This document shows, piece by piece, positions 26,529 through 36,450 of a stretch of 64,000 bases of DNA. The notes under the pieces were generated by a model that saw nothing but the letters and a program-made list of their open reading frames with translations, was not told the DNA's origin and did no database searches. Made by a program: the position numbers and the translations under genes. Origin of the DNA: an uncultured Actinomycetes bacterium. Lineage in GTDB: Bacteria; Actinomycetota; Actinomycetes; Nanopelagicales; Nanopelagicaceae. The stretch is from the NCBI GenBank assembly GCA_903873185.1, contig CAIQNN010000007.1:20549-84548 (forward strand), in the 5' to 3' direction. Every line of letters begins with the position of its first letter. Position 1 is the stretch's first letter.

Positions 26529-27784
26529 TTGGATTCGCCGCGGTGGTATGGAATTCCATCTGCCGCCGGCGCCCGAACTCTGCCGACAAATCCGGTTACG
26601 GCGATAACAGTGGCAATATACGGAACCATCAACATAAACTCGGAAGGAATTGGCGTGCCGATAATCGAGAGCACGCCTTGTAGGTTATCGGCGAAGCCAA
26701 AGAGGAGCGCTGCGGCTACTGCACCCAGCGGACTCCAGCGGCCAAAGATCACTGCAGCTAAAGCGATAAAGCCCTTACCGGCAGTCATCTCTTTTCCAAA
26801 GGCACCTACAGCACCAACCGTGAAATAGGCACCGCCGAGTCCAGCGACAAGTCCAGCGATTATTACATTGCGAAATCTCATCGCATTGACGTTAATACCG
26901 ACGCTATCGGCCGCGGTTGGATGTTCGCCAACAGCTCTGGTGCGAAGGCCCCATCGGGTTTTAAAGAGCGAAAGATGGGTTGCTGCCACGACCAAATACA
27001 TCAAATAAACAATGATTGTCTGGTAGAAAAAGATTGGCCCTAAAACGGGAATCTTCCAGAGGATTGGAATCTTGATCGGTGAAAGAATGGGGCCAGAGTT
27101 CCAAGTATTTTGATATGGAATCAGCAACTTCTTATAGAGGAAGTCAGTAATACCAATTACTAATACGTTCAAAACAAAGCCCAAAATAACTTGGTCAATC
27201 GAGAATTTGATTGCGAAAGTCGCCAGCAAGAGCGAGATCATTGCCCCAGCTAACGGGGCAACCAGCAGCCCCCAAGTTGTGTTGTGAGTGAGGCTGGCAA
27301 CAACACCAGAAGCAAAGGCTCCGGCAAGGAGCTGACCTTCGATTGCGATATTGATAACGCCGGAGCGCTCACTTAGAACGCCGGCCATCGAACCAAAGAT
27401 CAGCGGAACTGAAAGCAGAAGTGCGCCCTGAAGTAGCCCTGTGAAAGGAATAAATTTTCCGCTGGCCGCCCAGCACAAGAAGGACATAACTAAACCGAAT
27501 CCAGTAATACCACTGGCCAGCCGAATCGTCTTTCGAGCTCGGAATTGGAACCAGGCCAAAGTAGAGCCGGCAAGTGAAATCAAACTAAAGAGCAGCGAGC
27601 CAGTCTTTGCATTTATTACCCACTGATTTAGCGCGATCCATTCTTTATCGAGAACAAAACCAAAAGTAACTGGATCCTTGGATTTAGCCATTATGGCAAA
27701 GGTGATAAGTGCGGCAAAGGAGAGAACGAACATAACGATGACGCCAACCCGACGGCGACGCTCAGCTGCAGATAAGTTCTCCAT
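26525..27784 (-). CDS. Nucleoside ABC transporter permease (BmpB/YufQ-like)
   Basis: Polytopic permease of 419 residues in the branched-chain permease superfamily used by BMP-type nucleoside importers. It has about ten hydrophobic segments; the IEGQLLAGAFASG stretch and the ATPase-coupling loop near RAVGEHPTAADSVGINV are characteristic. It forms a heteromeric channel with the product of the preceding gene. Genes follow in order binding protein, ATPase, permease, permease, then salvage enzymes, which strongly supports nucleoside uptake. Confidence 0.9.
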   Translation of the reverse strand: MENLSAAERRRRVGVIVMFVLSFAALITFAIMAKSKDPVTFGFVLDKEWIALNQWVINAKTGSLLFSLISLAGSTLAWFQFRARKTIRLASGITGFGLVMSFLCWAASGKFIPFTGLLQGALLLSVPLIFGSMAGVLSERSGVINIAIEGQLLAGAFASGVVASLTHNTTWGLLVAPLAGAMISLLLATFAIKFSIDQVILGFVLNVLVIGITDFLYKKLLIPYQNTWNSGPILSPIKIPILWKIPVLGPIFFYQTIIVYLMYLVVAATHLSLFKTRWGLRTRAVGEHPTAADSVGINVNAMRFRNVIIAGLVAGLGGAYFTVGAVGAFGKEMTAGKGFIALAAVIFGRWSPLGAVAAALLFGFADNLQGVLSIIGTPIPSEFMLMVPYIATVIAVTGFVGRVRAPAADGIPYHRGESK

Positions 27785-28954
27785 TTATCCATTCCATCCT
27801 TTGGAAACTATTCCGCCGGAAACTTTAAGTCCCTTAAATCGGAAGATTTTTCGTACGAGAGTTGGTGCAGCGATAAAGAGAACAACGAGAGCTTGAATTA
27901 CCAAGACAATATCAATCGGCGTTGAAGTATTTGCTTGCATCGTTAACCCACCAGCTCGAAGCGCACCGAAAAGCAGCGCTGCAAAGACAGTGCCGATTGG
28001 TTGCGCCCGCCCAAGTAGCGCAACGGTAATGGCATCAAAACCAAAATTGCCGGCAGTTCCTGCTGTCAATGAGTAGTCACTTCCTAAAACGTGAACCGCC
28101 CCGCCAAGACCAGCTAGCGCTCCGCAAATTACCATCGCTGAAGTCATAACAAATGGCACTGAAATTCCGGCAGTTTTCGCAGCGGCGGTATTTGCGCCAA
28201 CGGCTCGGAATCGGAAACCCCATGTACTACGAGATAGCAACCACCAAACAAAACCCGCTGCCGCCAACGCCACGAGAATTCCCGCATTAACGCGCATGCT
28301 TTCTCCAGCCAAATGCGGCAATCTGGCATTTGGACCAACTTGAGGTGCGATCGGATCTTTACGACCTTTTTGCAGGAAGGCGGTTGTACTCAGTAAATAC
28401 AAAAGAAAATAGGAAGCTACATAATTGAGCATGATGGTCACGATGACTTCATGAGCTCCGGTTCGCGCTTTTAATAGTCCGACCATGCCGCCCCACAGAC
28501 CAGCAAGAATTACGCCGGCCAACATGGCAAGGATTACGTGTATTACTGGCGGTAAGTTGTAATGAAAACCAACAAAGGAAGCGCCGACCGCACCAAAGAT
28601 GAATTGACCTTGGGCACCAATATTGAAAAGACCGGCACGGAAAGCAAGCGCTACCGAAAGACCCGCCAAAATTAGAGGTGCTGCAGAAACCATCGTCTCT
28701 GAAAGCGGATAAAAACCTTGAAGGATCGTGTGGCCGCGGGCCAGATTGGGATCGTAAACCGCGCCTTGGAAGAGCGCTAAATATGCGTTCCCTGCCGCTG
28801 CAAGTCCAGCTCGAAAAATCTTAATTGGCGAGCCGGCCTTTAAAACAACCGAATCCGAGAAGGCGATCAACAAGCCCCCAAAAAAAAGAGCTAACGAGAA
28901 GGCCAGGGCTGGAAGGGCGACCGGTTGAAAGGTGGATTTCTTAATACGCATCAT
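27785..28954 (-). CDS. Nucleoside ABC transporter permease (YufP-like)
   Basis: Second permease, 389 residues, with about ten membrane segments. Family features include the FNIGAQGQFIFGA segment and the coupling loop GFRFRAVGANTAAAKTAGI. The ATG at 28954 overlaps the ATPase stop as ATGA, and the stop directly abuts the next permease. Substrate specificity is inferred from the linked nucleoside enzymes. Confidence 0.9.
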   Translation of the reverse strand: MMRIKKSTFQPVALPALAFSLALFFGGLLIAFSDSVVLKAGSPIKIFRAGLAAAGNAYLALFQGAVYDPNLARGHTILQGFYPLSETMVSAAPLILAGLSVALAFRAGLFNIGAQGQFIFGAVGASFVGFHYNLPPVIHVILAMLAGVILAGLWGGMVGLLKARTGAHEVIVTIMLNYVASYFLLYLLSTTAFLQKGRKDPIAPQVGPNARLPHLAGESMRVNAGILVALAAAGFVWWLLSRSTWGFRFRAVGANTAAAKTAGISVPFVMTSAMVICGALAGLGGAVHVLGSDYSLTAGTAGNFGFDAITVALLGRAQPIGTVFAALLFGALRAGGLTMQANTSTPIDIVLVIQALVVLFIAAPTLVRKIFRFKGLKVSGGIVSKGWNG

Positions 28955-30474
28955 GCGCTCTTTCCTTTTCCGACGCCATCGACGACACCTGCCATAAGTA
29001 ATCCAAGTTCTTCTCTGGAAACTGTGCTTGGAACTATTGCCAAAATTTCGCCTCGATACATAACGGCGATGCGATCAGCTAAAGCAAGAACTTCATCTAG
29101 TTCAGTGCTAAATAAGAGAACGCCTCGACCAGCATCACGTTCGGCCAGAATTCGTTCATGTACAAATTCGATGGAACCGACATCCAATCCTCGAGTTGGT
29201 TGCGAAGCAACTAATACTTGCACTGGGCGCGATAGCTCACGGGCAAGAACCACTTTCTGTTTATTTCCACCAGAGAGTGAAGAGACTGGATCTGATACCG
29301 CTTGAATCCGAATATCAAATTCCGCTACCCGCTTCTCGGCTTCGCTAGCCACAACTGCAGGAAATAGTTGTACCCCCTTTGCGAACGGGGGCAGATCGTG
29401 AAGATCCAAGATTAAGTTTTCAGAGATTGAAAATGAACTGATGAGACCATCGAGTTCGCGTGATTCGGGAACAAAGGCGATCCCCAAGTGAAGTGCTTGG
29501 CGCACAGTCTTGCCGATTAACTCTTCGCCATTAATTGTTATTGATCCTTCGACATGCGCCTCTAGATTTACCATGGCCCTGGCAAGCTCGGATTGACCGT
29601 TACCTTGAACGCCGGCGATTGCTACAACTTCACCGGCATGAACCTCGAGCGTTACGTCCTTAACAATTGCCCGTCCGGTTGGATCTTTGATCGTTAAATT
29701 CTTGATATCCAAGATAGTCGCGCCAATTGTATGAGCGCCCTTATCTGGGTTCAGTTGAACCGGGCGGCCGACCATCAATGAAGCGAGCTCCTCTTGACTG
29801 GCAGATGGTTCGGCGGTCCCAACCACTTTTCCGCGCCTGATAATCGTGATGCGATCTGCAGCTGCTTTTACCTCGCGAAGCTTGTGGGTAATAAAAATAA
29901 TTGAGGTTCCGCGAGCCTTTAGATTCTTCATAATATTTAAGAGTTCGTCAGTTTCTTGGGGTGTGAGAACCGCTGTTGGCTCATCTAAAATTAGAACCTT
30001 TGCGTCATAGATCAAGGCACGGATAATTTCAACTCGTTGCTGCACCCCGACTGGTAAGTCCTCGACCCGAGCATCGGGATCAACTTCAAAGTTGAATTCA
30101 TCTGAAACTCGTTTGATCGCGATTCGCGCATCTGCCAAATTCAACAATCCGCCGAAGCCGACTTTTTCGTGGCCTAAAACAATATTCTCAGCAACAGTGA
30201 AAACTGGAACCAACATAAAATGTTGATGAACCATCCCAATTCCGGCGGCTAGCGCATCACTGGGTTTGCGGATGTTTTTCACGACGCCTTCAACCAAAAT
30301 TTCGCCAGAATCGGCAGCTACCAATCCATAAACGATATTCATCAAAGTGGATTTCCCGGCGCCATTTTCGCCTAGGATGGCGTGAATCTCGCCCGTTCCT
30401 ACCGAGAGATCAATCGAATCATTTGCTACCAGTGCCCCAAAACTCTTGGTGATTCCCCGTAATTCGAGCGACAC
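28951..30474 (-). CDS. Nucleoside ABC transporter ATP-binding protein (two fused ABC domains)
   Basis: A 507-residue ATPase with two nucleotide-binding domains. The first has Walker A GENGAGKST, Walker B ILDEPTAVL and the atypical signature LPVGVQQRVEI. The second has a degenerate Walker A (GVQGNGQSE) and the signature LSGGNKQKVVL. This asymmetry is normal for YufO/RbsA-like proteins. It lies 126 bases downstream of the binding-protein gene with a hairpin between. Confidence 0.92.
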   Translation of the reverse strand: MSLELRGITKSFGALVANDSIDLSVGTGEIHAILGENGAGKSTLMNIVYGLVAADSGEILVEGVVKNIRKPSDALAAGIGMVHQHFMLVPVFTVAENIVLGHEKVGFGGLLNLADARIAIKRVSDEFNFEVDPDARVEDLPVGVQQRVEIIRALIYDAKVLILDEPTAVLTPQETDELLNIMKNLKARGTSIIFITHKLREVKAAADRITIIRRGKVVGTAEPSASQEELASLMVGRPVQLNPDKGAHTIGATILDIKNLTIKDPTGRAIVKDVTLEVHAGEVVAIAGVQGNGQSELARAMVNLEAHVEGSITINGEELIGKTVRQALHLGIAFVPESRELDGLISSFSISENLILDLHDLPPFAKGVQLFPAVVASEAEKRVAEFDIRIQAVSDPVSSLSGGNKQKVVLARELSRPVQVLVASQPTRGLDVGSIEFVHERILAERDAGRGVLLFSTELDEVLALADRIAVMYRGEILAIVPSTVSREELGLLMAGVVDGVGKGKSA

Positions 30475-30547
30475 GATTTCCTCTCCAAAATTAGCTTGTA
30501 AGGCAGTTCAACGCTATCCGTATCCTAAACCCAAAACTCCATAAAAA

Positions 30548-30579
30548 AACTGAGGGAACTCGAAAGAGTCCCCTCAGTT
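30548..30579 (-). terminator. Intra-operon hairpin terminator after bmp
   Basis: Fourteen-base arms (AACTGAGGGAACTC and GAGTCCCCTCAGTT, one mismatch) with a four-base loop; on the minus strand the stem is followed by a run of seven T. It sits between the binding-protein gene and the transporter ATPase, so it can lower downstream transcript level. Confidence 0.8.
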
Positions 30580-30600
30580 CTTGACCTGCAAACTACTGAA

Positions 30601-31665
30601 TTACTTTGTTACATCAACTGTTCCGGCAGTAATTGCAGTTCCAAGAGCGCGAACTTCGCGTTGTAGGACTGCGTTTACCTTGGTTGCTAATGAATGGTAA
30701 CCAGCAAGGCCGGTTCCCTTGTTAGCCAGTGTTCCAACATAAGTTGTGCTTGTGAACTTCTTCTTTGCAGTGTCGGTGATTACTGAAGTTACAGAAACTC
30801 CAACACCCTTAAGAACAGAAGTCAAAAGTACTGACTTGTATTGTGGAACCTGAACAAAACCGTCTGAGTCAACCCAGATAACAACTGACTTGTGTGAAGC
30901 CATTGAGTTGTTAGCAGTTGCGCCACCTAGTCCACCAGCTACTGGGAAGATCACATCTGCACCTTGTTGTTCGAAGTTCTTGGAGATCTGAAGGGCCTTA
31001 GCCTGATCAGAGAAGCCACCGACGAAGGTACCGTCTTGCTTGGCTGTGTCCCAACCGTATACAACAACGTTCTTTCTCTTTAGCTTGTTGTAGTAAGCAA
31101 CACCACGAGTAAAGCCATCCATGTAGATGGTGACTGGTGGAATGTTTAATCCGCCGTAAGTTGCAACTTTGCCGGTCTTAGAGAAACCAGCGGCAAGGTA
31201 ACCAGCTTGGAAAGCAGATTGGTTGGTTCCGAAGGTCAAACCCTTTAGGTTAGGAACGACAGCACCTGGGTACTGATCGCCCTTCGCGCCATGGTCCATA
31301 CCGTCTTGATCGACGATTGCGAACTTGGTGCCTGGGTTAGCCTTTGCAGCATCAACAATTGCGCCGTTGATTAAGAAACCAACACCAACAATGATTGTGC
31401 ACTTTGCATCTACAAGCTTCTTAATATTTGGTGCGTAATCAGCATCGCTGGTTGCTGCAAGATAGGAAACTTCTGCAACGCTCTTCGCTGCTTGTGCGCC
31501 AGCCCATGCTGATGCGTTGAATGACTTGTCGTCAACGCCGCCAGTATCGAGAGCTAAACAAGCCTTGATCTTGGTTGTGGCGGCAAAAGTTGCAGGTGCT
31601 ACGGCGACAGCTGACACCATAGAGAACGCGGCAACAAGGGTTACTACTTTAAATGACTTCTTCAA
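30601..31665 (-). CDS. bmp: BMP-family nucleoside substrate-binding protein
   Basis: Exported solute-binding protein of 354 residues, of the BMP/PnrA family that binds nucleosides. It has a Sec signal peptide ending ATFA, then the family motif LDTGGVDDKSFN, and later GWDTAKQDGTFVGGFSDQAKA. No lipobox cysteine is present. The TTG start has a strong GGGAGGA site four bases upstream, consistent with high expression. It leads the transporter operon, and a terminator follows at once. Confidence 0.9.
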   Translation of the reverse strand: MKKSFKVVTLVAAFSMVSAVAVAPATFAATTKIKACLALDTGGVDDKSFNASAWAGAQAAKSVAEVSYLAATSDADYAPNIKKLVDAKCTIIVGVGFLINGAIVDAAKANPGTKFAIVDQDGMDHGAKGDQYPGAVVPNLKGLTFGTNQSAFQAGYLAAGFSKTGKVATYGGLNIPPVTIYMDGFTRGVAYYNKLKRKNVVVYGWDTAKQDGTFVGGFSDQAKALQISKNFEQQGADVIFPVAGGLGGATANNSMASHKSVVIWVDSDGFVQVPQYKSVLLTSVLKGVGVSVTSVITDTAKKKFTSTTYVGTLANKGTGLAGYHSLATKVNAVLQREVRALGTAITAGTVDVTK

Positions 31666-31837
31666 GATTCCTCCCGAGGGTCCCCACTAAGTTATGGGGG
31701 TTGTGTGGGGCTACTTTATAGCCATTTGCGCGCTATTTTCCGCCACCTTCACTTTTAATTGCGGCAATTTCCACCACATGAGAGGCTCCTGAGTAAAGTC
31801 TCAACCCTGACTCGAATGTTCTTCCAAAACTAACTAT
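31666..31837 (-). promoter_or_regulatory. Upstream region of bmp with AT-rich promoter candidate
   Basis: The longest non-coding gap in the window (172 bases). On the minus strand, CTATAAAGT at about 31714-31722 is a plausible -10, giving a leader of roughly 45 bases before the TTG. No -35 or operator is clear. Confidence 0.35.
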
Positions 31838-32875
31838 TCAGCGGATGATTTGTAACTTTTCCGAAATAATCGCCGACTTTGCTAGCGCTATTTTTGCTTT
31901 GGCCACAGCTGAAATTGGGCTCTTTGAAATATCAATCGCACCATCCGCAATTGAAAAACGATGTCCGTAAACCCCCTTAATTTCATCGAGGATATCTGAG
32001 AGCGTTTGGTCCTCGAGGGCAGTACGAATCAAGGTGAGAATCGCCAGATCAACCCGATTATTAACCGTTGCCAAAAGAATCTTCTTAGCAGCGGCTGAAG
32101 CCAGGAAGTACTGCTCTGGAGATTGCCCAATTAAGGCGATCTTAGTTTTGCCAGAATTTGCCTTCGTCAAGGCGCTAATTACTTCTCCAGATGAGCCCCA
32201 AAGTGAATAGACGATATCTACCCCGGCCAGCTTGAGCGCGGTTACATCCAAAGTTGGTGAGCCCTTTGGAATTCGAATAATTGCCTTTGTGCTCGCCTTC
32301 CCATATTTGACTCCAGCGGTGAAATCTTTTGCAAGGATTGGATAATTTGAATCTTGCGGGTCCGCGATAAAACCAACCTTGCCGGTTTTAGAAGTTGTTG
32401 CGGCCAAGATTCCAGCCAAAAATGCGCCGGCATTATCATCAAAGACCACAGATGTTACGTTGACCATTCCCACCGATTCATCATTGATAATCGCAAATTG
32501 GGTAGTGGGAAACTCCTGACCAACAACTTGAAGCGCTGGCGAAAATGAAGAGCCCACGGCGATAATTAAGTTATAGCCAGCCTTTGCCAAGAACCGGAGT
32601 CTGGTCTCCCGATCACTTTCTGACCCATCAGTGACCATCTCTCGAAAATCAAGGGCAGAAAATTTAAAACTTTTTTTTGAAGTATCCACACCCAAGGCTG
32701 CGGCATCGTTGATCGCGCCATCACCTCGACCACCAATGTCATAAATGATGGCGAATTTCTTGGTTATAGCGGCTTGAGCGGGGTTGGGCAGGGAGAGCGA
32801 AAAAAGTACGAGTACCGTCAGAAGCGCGATGCGCGTTACTGACTTAACCTCTTGGAACAAGCCCGATTGATTCAT
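31838..32875 (-). CDS. Second BMP-like substrate-binding protein
   Basis: Exported protein of about 345 residues with an N-terminal hydrophobic signal ending NPAQA. It carries a divergent BMP motif ([15 protein letters not shown]) and [24 protein letters not shown], as in PnrA-type proteins. No lipobox is present. It lies downstream of trpS, overlapping it by 32 bases if the ATG at 32875 is used; the start is uncertain. It is a distant paralogue of the nearby bmp and has no transporter genes of its own, so it may feed the same importer or act as a sensor. Confidence 0.77.
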   Translation of the reverse strand: MNQSGLFQEVKSVTRIALLTVLVLFSLSLPNPAQAAITKKFAIIYDIGGRGDGAINDAAALGVDTSKKSFKFSALDFREMVTDGSESDRETRLRFLAKAGYNLIIAVGSSFSPALQVVGQEFPTTQFAIINDESVGMVNVTSVVFDDNAGAFLAGILAATTSKTGKVGFIADPQDSNYPILAKDFTAGVKYGKASTKAIIRIPKGSPTLDVTALKLAGVDIVYSLWGSSGEVISALTKANSGKTKIALIGQSPEQYFLASAAAKKILLATVNNRVDLAILTLIRTALEDQTLSDILDEIKGVYGHRFSIADGAIDISKSPISAVAKAKIALAKSAIISEKLQIIR

Positions 32876-33854
32876 AAGTCTTTGCCAAAGTCGCATCCGC
32901 TACCGCTGCCGCCTTTTCAGCGCCAGTCTTTAGGATCCGTTGCAAATGGCTTGGGTCGGTTAATAATTGTTGGGTACGTTCTCGAACTGGACGAAGGTAT
33001 TCAATGACCACTTCGGCAACAGCTGCCTTGAAGTCACCATAACCTTTTCCGGCGAATTCATTTTCCAAATCAGCAATGCTTGATCCGGAGAGTGAACTAT
33101 GAATTGTTAATAGATTTGAAATTCCGGCTTTGTTCTTCTCGTCGAATTTAACTTCGCGCTCTGTGTCCGTAACTGCAGACTTGATTTTCTTTAAATTAAT
33201 TTCCGGAGCATCCAACAAATCGATTACGCCGCCAAGTGAGGCGGTTGATTTACTCATTTTAGAAGTTGGATCCTGAAGATCATAAATCTTTGCGCCAGCT
33301 TTCATAATGAACGGTTCTGGAATAACAAAAGTCTGACCGTATTTGCTATTGAACCGTTGAGCTAAATCTCGGGTCAATTCCACATGCTGGCGCTGATCTT
33401 CACCAACCGGCACATAATTTGATTGATACAACAAGATGTCAGCAGCCATCAAGATCGGATAGGTGAAGAGACCTACTACTGTCCGATCAGCTCCGGATTT
33501 CTGCGACTTATCCTTAAACTGCGTCATCCGACTGGCTTCACCAAATCCGGTCATACATTCCATTACCCATGCCAATTGATTGTGGGCAGCAACATGCGAC
33601 TGAATAAAGAGGGTGCAGGTTTCTGGATCTAAACCCAAGGCAAGCAATTGTGCGATTGAGGAAAGGGTGCGAGTTCTGAGTTCGGCTGGGTCGGGATCGA
33701 CCGTCAAGGAATGCAGATCCACCACGCAATAGAAAGCATCGTGCTCATCCTGCATTGAGACCCAATTCTTCACCGCGCCCAAATAATTTCCGAGGTGAAA
33801 AGAGCCCGCCGTTGGCTGAATTCCCGAAAGGACGCGCTTACGAATTGGAGTCAT
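32844..33854 (-). CDS. trpS: Tryptophanyl-tRNA synthetase
   Basis: Class I aminoacyl-tRNA synthetase of about 336 residues. It begins [20 protein letters not shown], where FHLGN is the HIGH-like motif, and has KMSKSTAS for the KMSKS loop. The ATG at 33854 or one three codons upstream could be used; both overlap the upstream CNNM/CorC gene. It is probably co-transcribed with that gene and the second BMP-like gene. Confidence 0.94.
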   Translation of the reverse strand: MTPIRKRVLSGIQPTAGSFHLGNYLGAVKNWVSMQDEHDAFYCVVDLHSLTVDPDPAELRTRTLSSIAQLLALGLDPETCTLFIQSHVAAHNQLAWVMECMTGFGEASRMTQFKDKSQKSGADRTVVGLFTYPILMAADILLYQSNYVPVGEDQRQHVELTRDLAQRFNSKYGQTFVIPEPFIMKAGAKIYDLQDPTSKMSKSTASLGGVIDLLDAPEINLKKIKSAVTDTEREVKFDEKNKAGISNLLTIHSSLSGSSIADLENEFAGKGYGDFKAAVAEVVIEYLRPVRERTQQLLTDPSHLQRILKTGAEKAAAVADATLAKTYESIGLVPRG

Positions 33855-35166
33855 GGTCCCCATCTTTCCACACCAGAGCAGTATCTCGAGAGATCAGCAC
33901 CTGGCCGGCTCGCTTACCCTCTAGCGTCAAAACTTTCAGATGAAGCCCATCGACCACCAAGGTGTCATTTGCCTTTGGCAATCTTCCGAGGGCATGCATT
34001 ACATAGCCACCTACAGTTTCATAGGGACCTTCCGGCAGTTTCATTCCGGTTTCATCAAGTAGATCTTCAAGTGAGATCAGGGCATCGACTTCGAAATCGT
34101 CGGTGCCAAGTTGTGGTGTTACCTCATCAACTTCGATGTCATATTCATCCTGAATATCGCCGATTAAAGTCTCGACTAAATCTTCTAGTGTGACTATCCC
34201 ATCCGTCCCGCCGTACTCATCCAAAACAATTGCGATGTGGTGTCGTTTGGCTCGCATTTCAGTTAGTGCTGGGAGCACGCCTTTTGTACCTGGCAAGAAC
34301 AGAACTGGGCGAATGAAATCCATTACCATCGCAGTAGGTGAAGGCGCATTTACCTGACTATTTAATAGATCGCGAACATGGATGAAACCGATTACTTCAT
34401 CGCTGCTTCCTCGAACAACTGGATAACGGGAATGAGATTTTTCAACCGCGTTCTTGATAGCTTCACTAATCGGCAAGCTGGCATCGAAAAAGTCCACTTC
34501 AGTCCGAGGCACCATAATTTCATGAAGCGACATCTCGCTGGCATTGAATACTTCTTCGACAATGTCCCGCTCTTCTTCGGTCAGAGCTGCGTGGCCGGTA
34601 ACCAGATCAACCAGCTCAGCTTCGGAGATTTCGCTTCGACGTTCCATAGAACTAAGGCCAAAGATTTTTACGACGGTATCGGTTGATTTTGATAGCAGCC
34701 AGATGGCTGGGCGGAAGATCTTTGCAATGCGGTCGATTGATGGCGCCGAAGCCAGAGCAATCTCTTCAGTACGAATCAGAGCCAGTCGCTTTGGAACCAG
34801 TTCGCCAAATACCAATGAGAAGTAGGCGATGACCACCGTCAAACCAATCAATGACAAAGTGGTACTAAGACCATGCGAAAGTCCCAAATCCTCTAGGCGA
34901 GGAATTACATACTTACCTAATCGCTCCGAACCCAATGCGGCGGAGAGGAAACCACAGAAGGTGACGCCGACCTGGGCGGCAGCCAGAAAGCGATTTGGGT
35001 TCTTGGCCAAAAGTGCCACGCGAGCGCCACGATGGCCCCGTCCTTCAAGCTGGCGAACCTGGGAATCTCGCAGCGAGATCAGAGCGATCTCGGCCGCCAC
35101 GAAGAGCCCGGCCAGGACGATAAAGAAGAAGACCAGGGCGCAGTCGCGAAGGACGCTGAAGAGCAT
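33838..35166 (-). CDS. CNNM/HlyC-CorC type membrane protein with CBS pair
   Basis: A 442-residue protein: an N-terminal DUF21/CNNM membrane domain with four hydrophobic segments (about 1-140), then a CBS pair ([12 protein letters not shown] and IHVRDLLNS) and a C-terminal CorC_HlyC domain (about 345-430). The family includes Mg2+/Co2+ efflux or transport-associated proteins; older annotation as hemolysin is misleading. The ATG has TACCCT six bases upstream, fitting leaderless translation. It heads a group with trpS. Confidence 0.9.
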   Translation of the reverse strand: MLFSVLRDCALVFFFIVLAGLFVAAEIALISLRDSQVRQLEGRGHRGARVALLAKNPNRFLAAAQVGVTFCGFLSAALGSERLGKYVIPRLEDLGLSHGLSTTLSLIGLTVVIAYFSLVFGELVPKRLALIRTEEIALASAPSIDRIAKIFRPAIWLLSKSTDTVVKIFGLSSMERRSEISEAELVDLVTGHAALTEEERDIVEEVFNASEMSLHEIMVPRTEVDFFDASLPISEAIKNAVEKSHSRYPVVRGSSDEVIGFIHVRDLLNSQVNAPSPTAMVMDFIRPVLFLPGTKGVLPALTEMRAKRHHIAIVLDEYGGTDGIVTLEDLVETLIGDIQDEYDIEVDEVTPQLGTDDFEVDALISLEDLLDETGMKLPEGPYETVGGYVMHALGRLPKANDTLVVDGLHLKVLTLEGKRAGQVLISRDTALVWKDGDHDSNS

Positions 35167-35172
35167 GGTTTA

Positions 35173-35178
35173 AGGGTA
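35173..35178 (-). promoter_or_regulatory. -10 element of the CNNM/CorC gene, leaderless start
   Basis: TACCCT on the minus strand, six bases before the ATG at 35166. Confidence 0.45.
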
Positions 35179-35220
35179 TCGGTAGCCGAGGCGCACTTCC
35201 GTTCAGAGCCCTTTCTGCTC

Positions 35221-35226
35221 TAATCT
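35221..35226 (+). promoter_or_regulatory. Possible -10 of the MsiK-like gene
   Basis: TAATCT in the 143-base gap, which would give a leader of about 77 bases before the ribosome-binding site and ATG at 35310. The -35 is weak. Confidence 0.3.
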
Positions 35227-35309
35227 TGCCCTGCACTCATCAGAGTGAGTTTTACCTTCATCCAACGGATCGTCGGGCACGTACCTGCCCGGAGAAGGAG
35301 TCATTTCAC

Positions 35310-36395
35310 ATGGCCTCAGTCGTATTTGATCAAGCATCCCGAATCTATCCCGGCACAACTAAGCCTGCGGTAGATAAATTAGATCTCGTCGTAAATGATG
35401 GCGAATTTCTTGTCCTAGTTGGCCCATCAGGTTGCGGTAAGTCCACCTCCCTTCGAATGTTGGCCGGCTTGGAAGAGATCGACACTGGCGCAATCCGAAT
35501 TGGCGACCGCGATGTAACTAACGTGGCACCTAAAGATCGCGATATCGCAATGGTCTTCCAGTCCTACGCTCTCTATCCGCACATGTCAGTCGCTGAAAAC
35601 ATGGGCTTTGCCCTGAAGATTGCTGGCGTTGCCAAAGAAGAGCGCGATCGCCGCGTATTAGAAGCAGCAAAGCTTCTGGACCTAGAGCCATACCTTGAGC
35701 GAAAGCCAAAGGCGCTCTCTGGTGGACAACGTCAACGAGTAGCTATGGGTCGCGCAATTGTTCGTGAACCTCAGGTCTTCTTGATGGATGAGCCACTATC
35801 TAACTTGGATGCAAAACTTCGAGTAGCGACTCGTACCCAAATCGCAGCTTTGCAACGTCGTCTTGGAATCACCACCGTTTATGTAACTCACGACCAGGTT
35901 GAAGCTATGACCATGGGTGATCGCGTTGCCGTTCTCAAAGATGGTTTGCTACAACAAGTTGATACGCCACGTAATTTGTACGACCACCCAAATAATGCTT
36001 TCGTTGCCGGTTTCATTGGCTCTCCTGCCATGAACTTGCTGAACGCTCCAGTTTCAGGTGGCAAGGCAATGCTCGGTGACTTCGCTCTGGATGTTCCATC
36101 AGGAACTGGTCCAACAGTCACTGTTGGTATCCGTCCAGAAGGTTTCACTCCAGCAACTTCTGGTTTCCATGTCTTGGTTGAAGTTGTTGAAGAACTCGGC
36201 GCCGATGCTTTCGTTTATGGCAAGCCAGTCGATACCAACGTGAAATTTGCACAAGCCGGCGATGAAGGCGCACAAGTAATTGTTCGCTGGGATCCAAAGA
36301 ATCCACCAAAGCCAGGTTCAACTGTGACTGTTGGAGCTATTCCTACAGCCATTCACTTATTCGATGCTGAGACTGGGCTTCGAATCACGAAGTAA
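35310..36395 (+). CDS. MsiK/UgpC-like ABC sugar-importer ATPase
   Basis: Carbohydrate importer ATPase of 361 residues. It has Walker A GPSGCGKST, signature LSGGQRQRVAMG, Walker B VFLMDEPLSNLDAKL and a C-terminal regulatory OB-type domain (about 235-361). It stands alone without permease or binding-protein genes. That is typical of actinobacterial MsiK, a multitasking ATPase shared by several sugar importers, so one gene may energise transporters encoded elsewhere. The ATG at 35310 follows GGAGAAGGAG; the in-frame extension to 35226 is leader. A hairpin terminator follows. Confidence 0.88.
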   Translation: MASVVFDQASRIYPGTTKPAVDKLDLVVNDGEFLVLVGPSGCGKSTSLRMLAGLEEIDTGAIRIGDRDVTNVAPKDRDIAMVFQSYALYPHMSVAENMGFALKIAGVAKEERDRRVLEAAKLLDLEPYLERKPKALSGGQRQRVAMGRAIVREPQVFLMDEPLSNLDAKLRVATRTQIAALQRRLGITTVYVTHDQVEAMTMGDRVAVLKDGLLQQVDTPRNLYDHPNNAFVAGFIGSPAMNLLNAPVSGGKAMLGDFALDVPSGTGPTVTVGIRPEGFTPATSGFHVLVEVVEELGADAFVYGKPVDTNVKFAQAGDEGAQVIVRWDPKNPPKPGSTVTVGAIPTAIHLFDAETGLRITK

Positions 36396-36410
36396 TTAGC
36401 TAACTAAAAA

Positions 36411-36433
36411 AGCCCCGACAAATGGTCGGGGCT
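36411..36433. terminator. Bidirectional rho-independent terminator between the MsiK-like gene and icd
   Basis: A perfect nine-base stem (AGCCCCGAC / GTCGGGGCT) with a five-base loop, flanked by A6 on the left and T6 on the right. It can terminate both convergent genes. Confidence 0.93.
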
Positions 36434-36450
36434 TTTTTATTAAATATTAG

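Noticed and set aside
33795..34193. 132-codon plus-strand frame across trpS/CNNM gene boundary
   Set aside because: His/Arg-rich shadow frame opposite two convincing genes.
35226..35309. Upstream extension of the MsiK-like ATPase
   Set aside because: The ATG at 35310 is preceded by GGAGAAGGAG and starts exactly where ABC ATPase homology begins; the extension has no homology-like features.
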